From Cephalotrichum gorgonifer (lineage: Eukaryota; Ascomycota; Sordariomycetes; Microascales; Microascaceae), in NCBI GenBank assembly GCA_900312665.1, contig ONZQ02000005.1, positions 1,157,077 through 1,221,076 of the forward strand: a stretch of 64,000 nucleotides of DNA, given 5' to 3'. This document shows positions 56,733-64,000 of the stretch, piece after piece (within the stretch, counting starts at the first letter, position 1; each line of letters opens with the position of its first letter). The position numbers were made by a program, and so were the translations under genes. The notes below the pieces were generated by a model that was not told the DNA's origin, searched no databases, and saw only the letters and a program-made list of their open reading frames with translations.

Positions 56733-57398
56733 CTAATCTTCCTTCACGACTTCCTTCGCGGCCCTTTTCTCCGCCTCAGTCTTGGCCTGGGCTGCCCTTA
56801 GTCGCAGCTCCCGAGTCGACAAGACCAAGTACGCGGATAAAATACAGCCGGACGCCACATTCGGCCACAGGGGTCCTTGACCGCTAGCTAGCCTCTCCCT
56901 AACCACCCAAGCTTCAACCAGTATGCCAACGACGAGCTGTAGCGCCCCAGTCCATGGCAAAACCGGACGCGTAAACTCAACGCCGCCAAAGTATGCGTAC
57001 ATGAGCCCGTGATGGAATGCATTCAGCGCCGCAAATGGCTTCCACCCCTCGCTGTGCTGCACCACCCGGATAAAAGTCAGGTACGGGGTCGTGAGATGGT
57101 GGAAGCCGAAGTGTAGATCGATGACACCCCCACTGGCGCGGACGTTGAATATGTCGACGTATTCGTAAAACTTTGACGCATGGTAGAGGCCCCGAGCGTG
57201 GGACTCTAGGCTTGGTGTGAGAATGAGGACAAGAAGGATCAAGGATGCAATCGCGTAGAGCTGGCTGTTAATTCTGGTAATTCGTGATGCTCCCTTTATT
57301 GGGCCGTTTGCTTTAACATGACGGTGAAGAAGGAGCCAGGCTGATGAAAAAATAGTCGTTTGCAGGAGCATAAGACCAGTCTGCCACAGGGTAGTCAT
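56733..57398 (-). CDS. ELO-like fatty-acid elongase family protein
   Basis: One exon, 221 aa, with about six hydrophobic segments. The histidine box is HFGFHH at residues 96-101, followed by LTTPYLTFIRVVQHSEGW. The later LNAFHHGLMYAYFGG segment matches the ELO motif LNxxVHxxMYxYY. ELO proteins condense malonyl-CoA onto acyl chains in the endoplasmic reticulum. It is shorter than typical ELO enzymes (about 270-350 aa), and the box has three residues between the first His and the HH pair where the standard box has two, so activity is uncertain. The C-terminus is charged and lysine-rich (KTEAEKRAAKEVVKED). Confidence 0.75.
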   Translation of the reverse strand: MTTLWQTGLMLLQTTIFSSAWLLLHRHVKANGPIKGASRITRINSQLYAIASLILLVLILTPSLESHARGLYHASKFYEYVDIFNVRASGGVIDLHFGFHHLTTPYLTFIRVVQHSEGWKPFAALNAFHHGLMYAYFGGVEFTRPVLPWTGALQLVVGILVEAWVVRERLASGQGPLWPNVASGCILSAYLVLSTRELRLRAAQAKTEAEKRAAKEVVKED

Positions 57399-58595
57399 GA
57401 TTCAAGATGGAGTGAAGCTGTTGAGTACACTCTTCTCCTAGATAGCCGGACAAAATTATAACATTGCACAAGAGCCGGTTACTCTCCTGAGGGATGTTTA
57501 GTAAAGTCGACGTTGTGTTTCAAAGACCATAGTGTAGGAATGTACGAGGATTTATTTATCCTCCGCGCGGGGTCTGGATCGTTGTGTGACTCACACGTCA
57601 ACGGCGCGTCGGATAATCTGCGCCTGCAAGGATGACAGCCGAGATAGGTCACTGGAGATCGGAATTTGGACCATTGTTCCATACCTTGGTTGCTGGCGCC
57701 AGGCAGAAACGCGGCGGTCCTAGAGCAAGTGATAACAATCAAGTACACGGTCCAGCTCATGCCATTTGACTCGAGAAAATGAGGCTAGTGAATGGACCTA
57801 ACTAGATTAAACGCGCAGCCACGACTTGTATTAACCGCGTTTGTCGTCCTCCGGTGTGGGCGAGATGACGGTAGCTTCATGGACAGAACGATTGCGAAGA
57901 TGGGAATTGGCGACCTCCTCTGAGGTGTACACTGGCGGTAGAAACGTGATCCTCCCGCCCACGAACTCCGGCGCCTGCTTGGGCGGGATAGTTTTTTTGT
58001 TTGTTTTCTGGCGTGGCCTTCCTTCCCTTGGGCGATGTGCTGATCGTTGGAGATGGCGCAAGGAACCAAGCGTAGTGCCGAGGTGGAAAGAAACAATCTG
58101 GAGACTAATGAGCTGACGCGAATGATACTTTTGATATGAGTTGGATTGGAAGTCCGGTCTCAAAGTCCAGCCCGAATAGGAGAACTTTATCGGAGGTATT
58201 CATCTTAGAGATTCGGTAAACCCCAGCCAGAGCCGTGATAATTGTAGCCATTTGTTAGCCAAAGACGGGGATTAAGGAGCACATGCAAAGGGTTCGGAAT
58301 GACGGTTATCAAAGACTGCACTGTGCATGTAGACCAGGATGTGATGGACGGACGGTACTCTCAATTCCTTAAACTAAAACACCCTACAAGTGAAAACCCG
58401 TGCAGACGTGCCCCGTATAACAACCTGTTTCCATCACTTCATATGTTCATCAAGGGAAGATTCTCCAAGGAGACATTGCCACCTCACCGTAGCCTTCCCA
58501 ATAGAACTTCGCGCGTGCTCCTTCCTCCCTTCCAGAAATAAAACCAATCCAGTCCGTCTTGATTATCGAAGACCCCAAAGCAGCTCGCGCGCCGC
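57399..58595. other. intergenic
   Basis: A minus-strand frame ending at 57831 (110 codons, with PEFVGGRITFLPPVYTSEE) looks mildly protein-like but has no match I know, so it is not called. Confidence 0.4.
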
Positions 58596-59503
58596 TTAGC
58601 AGTTGTCCTTGCGGACATGGACGGCCATGCCCTTGGGATACCAGGCCTTGCCACGGACACGGCCGTCATCCTTGGGGCACCACTCGCGGACGATACCCTC
58701 TGCGTAATCGGCGACATAGGCCCAGGAGGGCGTGTACAGGTCCGGAGCGCCGGCGAATGGCTGCCAGCAGAGATAAATGGCGGAATTATAAGAACAGCTG
58801 ACCCGCGAGCAACCGTATTTCTCCAGCTGGACGACTCCGTTGGGGAGAGAGTTGAGATAGTCAATGCCCTGGAGAATTCGATACTCCTTAGCCCATCCAT
58901 CCAAGGCGCAATCCTTGGTGGCTACGAGGCGGTGGCGCCAGCTGTCATCTCCAGCGGCAATGCCAGCGGCGTCGTTGTGGCGGTCGGCGATCAACTTATT
59001 GATTTTCTTGGTGAACCCAGGCTGCATGGCCTCAGCCTGGCCAATGACTTCCTCAATGGTACCATTGAGAGTCATGGTCACGCCATTAGGGCCAAAGTCA
59101 CCGGTGAACGAAGGCTCAAAGATAGTGAAGCCCTCAGCTTCGAGCTCCTCATGAGCGGAGATCTCGTGGTGCTCCACATCAGGGATGACGCTGGCAAGGA
59201 TGCCCTATGAGTTCGTTGCGTTAGTTGTGTCTGTTTTCAAAGGTGTGAACTTCAAACAAAATAGAGCAGCGGAGAACCTCATTGGTAGAAGGGAGCTTCA
59301 CTTAGGGAGGGAAGGATTTGCCCTGTGAAGGGGTGTGGAAGGGGATACAAAGGCAATGAAAGGGATTATGGATAGGTAGTAAGCGGAATGGTTTTGAAAA
59401 GGTAAAGGGAAGCAACAACAACGGGCATGAGGATAATGGAACCTTTGCTTACCTGAGTGCCAAGTGCCAAGAGAGTGGCAGCAGAGATCACACTGACACG
59501 CAT
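58596..59503 (-). CDS. small secreted protein, unknown family
   Basis: Two exons (59503-59453, 59204-58596) give 219 aa. Exon 1 encodes only 17 residues, the first part of the signal peptide (MRVSVISAATLLALGTQ); exon 2 adds GILASVIP and the mature protein. The 248-nt intron is long for this window. The mature part has five cysteines in its C-terminal half (KDCALDGW, YGCSRVSCSYNSAIYLCW, REWC, DNC): a CSRVSCSYNSAIYLC core typical of a family of fungal secreted proteins of unknown role. It may be an effector or antimicrobial; this is inference. A plus-strand frame overlapping it (58617-59210) is the antisense shadow. Confidence 0.8.
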
Positions 59504-62500
59504 GATGATGGTGTTTTGCTGTGAGTTTGGGGGTGTTCGGAATGTGTTCGGTATGTTATGGGATTGTGATTGTGTTTGTGGAAGGTTGTGGTGTGTTGCA
59601 TGTTGCTGGTGGTAAAGATGAAAGTAATGAGAGGATAGAGAAGGAAGGGTTCGGTGTATTTAAGGACCTCAACAGGGAGGGCAAGATTCCCCAATCACTC
59701 CTTCCTTATGCATTCCTAGGGCAGCTCTCTCCTTGTGACATACTGGTGCAACTCCTTGCCTACGGGTTACAGGAAACAGTATATGTTGTCAATTGGAACA
59801 ACCCGGTTTAGTGGACCATTAATCGTGCCACACCCAACTGGAGGTTGATATTACTTGATATTGGGTCTTGTACAACCACAGACAACTGGAGGATGGTTAG
59901 TTCCAATGTTTCAGCATTTCTTACGGGTTACCGGAGCTGGTCCCGATTATTTACTGGAACAACCGGGGTTGGTGGGCGATTAATCCAGTCGGAACCTACT
60001 GAGGGTTCATGTCACTTGATGTCGGTTAATTGCACCAGCTTCTGAATTTGTATGATATGAGCCACTGATTGATTGGGGACAACTCCTTCCTCCACCATAT
60101 CTTCTTGGTAGGTCTTGGAGCTCCAATGTAGCTGAGCCCTTCCTTGCTTTGCTGCCTCTTGTGGGCTTTACATTAACCAGTTTTAGCAAACTCATCTCCA
60201 CTTTCATGGTGCATCATTAACCTAAGCTTTCTCATGTACATTGTGATTTTGTGGGTCACATCTCCTTTTATCCATCCTACCTCTAACATCTGAGCAGGCT
60301 GCACTTCCTTTGATGCTGAGACAATGAGAAACCTAGTCTGCAATTTTCGCTACAAGTCTCCCATCGGGACGCACATGTGCCAAGTTCAGGCATGCCAAGG
60401 ACAGGAGGGACTCCGACAACAATTCTCGGCGGTCCAGGGCTACGAGGGGGCCCTTAACGATCGAAAGCCCGTCAATATCCTTAGAAACCTACAAGGGGGT
60501 GGGTGGGATGTCGCAAGCCTTGGCAACTTCTGCAGGTAGCTCGGCCTCAAGGCGTACGATACCTTCGGACACACCAACCCGAACAGGGATGTGGGCGAGG
60601 GTCTTCGCTGGTTGTACCAGGACCCAGATCAATGGAATCTACCTAAGCGCCGTGGCTAGACCGGCCGAGAAACCAACGTTTCGGGGGGTGGATATCCTAC
60701 TAATATATGCCGGCTTTTGCGTCGTGCTCTCGCATTCCGTATATCTTGTACGTGGCGACCGGCTTTCTGTTATTGACTACAACCCGCTGTGTCTAACGAA
60801 CTGAGGATACAAGGAGGCTGGCTACGATATGGAGCTAAGCCATCGGCAGATCTTCTACCACTGGCCCTGCGGGTATTCACGAACCCTGTCAATTGAAACT
60901 GAGTGTATACTCACTAACCCAAGGTGACACTCTTATAGAATACCAAGATTGTTGGAAATATCAGGCTAGATTCATCTCTTCGCCTTGATGCTCCCACCTA
61001 CGTCCCCAGTCAAGTAAACAGTCGCCAGATATTGCGCTGCGAAGTACATCCTTGAGAGCCAGGTCATCTACTGCATAGCCTAGGGCGAGGCACTCGCGGA
61101 GGTTCTAGGTGAGTGGGACCATCTATTCACTCTAGCGGGCGACTCCACTCTGCAAGCCAAGCATCGAGAATTCATGACCTCTCAGCTCTGCCATCCAGGA
61201 TAGAAAACCGGTATCAAAGACTTCACCACCATGATGTCAGATACGCTTCTTGCAGAGAAATGCTTCAATGGTTGAAGGGAGAAAAGAACGTGGAGAGACG
61301 CCGGGTGCTCAGGGAAAGGTGAAGGGGGAGAGACCCGGGGGGGGGGAATGCTTGTATGACTAAGGATGACGGGACATTCGAAAAAGGGACTGGTTGATTA
61401 AGCTTAACTTCAAGGCGTGGCCGTGCGCTCAGACGACGGAGGCGGTGCTTATCTAGTACATTAGGAAGAATGGCAGATAATCACGGAGAATATCAGGGAG
61501 GGAGGGAGGGAGAGTTTGAATCGATTAAATCAACCATGATCTGCGATGTCCGGCACTTTATTGGTGAGCTGCGTTCCCTTTTGTAATTCAATGGCGTCTC
61601 GCATAACGCCTCATACTTTTGCCCCTGGGCACTCTTGGTTCCCCAGTAATATGGGCATGGAGACTTGCTTCTCGTGCGTCGACATTGTCAATATTCTAAC
61701 GAAACCAGAAGTTGTACTATTTCTACGTAATTCGAAATACTCGTATGCCACGTGTGACGGTTAGGAGTGCTCGCCGAGAGGATTTTCCTCACATTTTGGC
61801 AAGGAACCCTGATAGCAAAAGATGCAAGAAAGCGCTGTATTAATCCGCATCCGGCGAGGCTTGGCCACGCACAAGCTAAGCCTACCAAACCCACGGCGAC
61901 CATACGTCGGTTCGCCATGTGGTAAAATTTAGCGCCCTGTTTCAAACAAGAACCTGCTGTCTCAGCAGGGGTGTCTTGTACTTGTATGAGGGATGCCAAG
62001 ACTCTATGGCAAGACATCCGCGTCGCCTCTCCCCCGTCCCGCCCTCGTCGCGAGGTCCAGTCAAGTTGGCGGAGGCCCCTGATGCCACTCCTCCCATCGA
62101 AAAGGGGTAAACAATGAACCAGGTACCATTCTAGATCACGCCACCAACTTAGCAAGTTCAAAAGCACGCGTAACAATTCACGAGTTAGGTCCCAGCGTAG
62201 GGCAAAACATGATTCTGCCCTCAGTTCTGGCGATTCTTCAGGCTCAAACTCTGTTATCTTTACCTGAAATATCGGTCTTTCTGTCTAGGCTTAGCCAGCT
62301 CTTCAATGTAAAATCACGGAAGGGCCGGAAGTTTGGAAGATTGCGCCAAGCACTGCTCCGCTGCGGCCGGGAGTGCTGGCACCACAATGCTCAGCTCAGC
62401 TTGCGAATAAATCGCCAAATGGGGCAGCACTCGCCGATCTAATACCGCCGTTGTCAGAAGCAGGGATAATTCCCACCATACTTGTGCATGATATTGTTAG

Positions 62501-63207
62501 GATTTATTACTCTGTCTGTGCCTGTCAAGGAGTGAATCATCCCCTGGAACCTATCGACCTGTCCCGCCATCGCCAAGCAATATTTTCGACTCGGCTCCAT
62601 GTTCATGGTAGCTGCGCCTCATTCCTGTCAGCGGAGCCCTACATGTATGCAGGGGGGAGAGTTGAAAATGACGCGGCCCTCCGCTGCTATTTGTGCAGGT
62701 ACGCGGCGTGCTCTTGGCGCCTTCACGAATCTTGTCGCAACAGCCAATCGTGTGGCCTGCCCTATACGAACCTGTCGAGTCCAGTCCCTCCCAGAATGGA
62801 AATTATGTGGCAGAAGGTATACATGTAAGCATATTGGTTCGCATGCTCGCCAACACGGTACATAATAGGAATAATATGGGCAAGGCGCAGGGTCCATGGG
62901 CTATGCGAGAAGAACGAAGAGCCGAATATAGAGAAACAAAGTATTACTCCAGAACGGCCAAACGCGTAATCTTGAGCACCGCCGCATCTTCACGATAGCC
63001 TTGACCACGACATCGTACTTATATCGTCCAATACCTCTCTATGTGCAAAACTATAGTCATACTCTCAGGACTCCTCGAAACGGCGTCATTCATCGAAACT
63101 TTAATCTTTGATTTTATCCTTTTACTTTAAAGGTCTGACTAAAATTGACCTTGGATTTATTGCTCGAATACCGGCACCTTATTCCTACTTGAATGCCCGC
63201 CTTCGCA
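59504..63207. other. gene-poor 3.7-kb stretch
   Basis: No intact gene recognised. It has a diverged duplication at 59761-60030 and a minus-strand protein-like segment near 60520-60650 (LVQPAKTLAHIPVRVGVSEG) that stops on both sides and may be a gene relic. G-rich runs occur near 61338 and a GGGA repeat near 61495. Confidence 0.45.
59761..60030. repeat. diverged direct duplication, offset 161 bp
   Basis: Copy 1 (59761-59868) and copy 2 (59922-60030) share the blocks TACGGGTTAC, TGGAACAACC, a GGTTTAGTGG/GGTTGGTGGG block, ATTAATC and CACTTGATGT/TACTTGATAT in the same order and spacing. About one third of the sites have changed. Confidence 0.65.
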
Positions 63208-64000
63208 ATGTCGGACGGCAAAGACTTTCCAAGCTACGACACCTGCAAGGAGATCACCGATTTCTGTCGCGTCGAATTTACAGTTTATGGGGAACTATTT
63301 ACGAAAGGCGCCTGCATCTTCTTCGCGGCCGCCTATCTCCTTCTCCTCGTCACACAGGTCTTCTTCGGCATCAAGGCAAAAACATGGTCTTTCATGATTT
63401 GGCTCGCCCTCGGCACGGGATTCGAGATGGTTGGGTACGCCGCGCGGACGATAATGGCCGACAATCCCTGGAAAATGAACGCCTTTATCATACAGTACCT
63501 TACGCTCCTCCTCGGTCCGACGCTAGTCGCTGCAGCTATATCTATCACCTTTAAGCACATCGTTCTATGGTACGGACCGGAGTGGTCCGTCATGCGCCCC
63601 AAGCTCTACCCCTGGGTCTTCGTCGGGACAGACATATTGTCCATCCTGATTCAGGTGGTCGGAGGTGGCATCATGACCATGAACACCACCGGAGATGGTG
63701 GGAGCGAGACCTCCCGTAAGCTGGCGGAAGTTTTGTTGATCGGGGGTGTGTCGTTCCAAGTCGCCAACATGCTGTGTTGCGCTGGCCTCATGCTCGTGTA
63801 CTGGCAGCGGAGGAAGAAGTCTGTGAGCCTCGTCGGGTCTCATGCCAGGCTTGGATCTAACGACAACCTCGAAGCGAATACTTTAATACCCGGGAAGGGG
63901 TACTCTCCAAGCCACCAGAGTCCCGAGGCAAGAAAGGTGCGGCTTTTTGTCCGGGTTGTCGCGGTTGCATATCTTGCCGTCATTATTCGCTGCTGCTACC
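63208..64000 (+). CDS. RTA1-like seven-helix membrane protein, 3' end missing
   Basis: Runs off the window end; 264 codons visible. At least six hydrophobic segments are seen: FFAAAYLLLLVTQVFFGI, MIWLALGTGFEMVGYAART, FIIQYLTLLLGPTLVAAA, VFVGTDILSILIQVVGGG, LIGGVSFQVANMLCCAGLML and the start of the next. RTA1 family landmarks are the GFEMVGYAAR helix, LLGPTLVAAAIS, FVGTDILSILIQVVGGG and SFQV. RTA1-like proteins are lipid-translocating or drug-resistance proteins in fungi; the function here is inferred. The start ATG at 63208 gives MSDGKDFPSYDTC. A charged loop of about 50 residues (KSVSLVGSH to SPEARK) lies before the final segments. Confidence 0.88.
   Translation, partial: MSDGKDFPSYDTCKEITDFCRVEFTVYGELFTKGACIFFAAAYLLLLVTQVFFGIKAKTWSFMIWLALGTGFEMVGYAARTIMADNPWKMNAFIIQYLTLLLGPTLVAAAISITFKHIVLWYGPEWSVMRPKLYPWVFVGTDILSILIQVVGGGIMTMNTTGDGGSETSRKLAEVLLIGGVSFQVANMLCCAGLMLVYWQRRKKSVSLVGSHARLGSNDNLEANTLIPGKGYSPSHQSPEARKVRLFVRVVAVAYLAVIIRCCY

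Noticed and set aside
57831..58163. Minus-strand 110-codon frame
   Set aside because: Mildly protein-like but no recognised family, start or splice support.
58617..59210. Plus-strand 197-codon frame
   Set aside because: It is exactly antisense to the secreted-protein exon, which has a signal peptide and good splice sites.
61495..61512. GGGA repeat
   Set aside because: Simple low-complexity run; no further structure.
62209..62998. Three overlapping plus-strand frames of 77-151 codons
   Set aside because: No known domain, unusual composition, and frames overlap each other without a clear winner.
63333..63843. Minus-strand frames at the window end
   Set aside because: Antisense to the RTA1-like gene, whose membrane segments are clear.

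Overview
The window reads as nuclear DNA of a filamentous ascomycete (Pezizomycotina). The evidence is short spliceosomal introns (mostly 43-65 nt, GTAAGT-like donors, CTAAC-like branch sites), a Zn(II)2Cys6 regulator, a CFEM protein, NmrA-like, 2EXR and patatin-ankyrin proteins, and GPI-type surface proteins. It is not a prokaryotic or viral region. Exon limits given here were worked out by hand from splice signals and reading-frame continuity.

Layout. 1-9 kb: a secreted proteinase-K-type subtilisin, an F-box protein and a secreted GH115 alpha-glucuronidase. 10.9-19 kb: an ABCG half-transporter, a Zn2Cys6 regulator with a CGG-containing triple repeat upstream, and a sugar-porter MFS gene convergent to it. 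19-22.3 kb: gene-free, holding a decayed array of about 165-bp repeats. 22.4-27 kb: a PMCA-type Ca2+ pump and a GPI-anchored surface protein. 29.4-33.5 kb: a compact three-gene group (C2H2 regulator, SDR ketoreductase, NmrA/isoflavone-reductase-like protein) with copies of one 9-bp motif upstream of the regulator and in the divergent SDR/NmrA promoter.

34.3-41.1 kb: a patatin-ankyrin-Ddi1-retropepsin fusion in which both enzyme active sites look lost, a protein with two F-box-like motifs, and a CFEM protein. 41.7-45.5 kb: a decayed GH5 glycosidase pseudogene with RIP-like stops, beside an intact sugar transporter. 46.5-51 kb: one long ORF fusing an F-box-like N-terminus, a zinc ribbon and an unusual SDR domain, then a type I membrane protein. 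51.7-52.2 kb: a MITE-like element with long terminal inverted repeats. 53.1-59.5 kb: MAPEG protein, 2EXR protein, intron-bearing tRNA-Met, ELO-like protein and a small secreted protein. 59.5-63.2 kb: gene-poor with a diverged duplication. The window ends inside an RTA1-like membrane protein.

The strongest candidates for something undescribed are the patatin-ankyrin-retropepsin pseudoenzyme (34.3-37.1 kb), the F-box/zinc-ribbon/SDR fusion (46.5-49.4 kb) and the motif-linked three-gene group (29.2-33.5 kb). Several genes fit plant-biomass use: GH115, the GH5 relic, two sugar transporters and the secreted protease.
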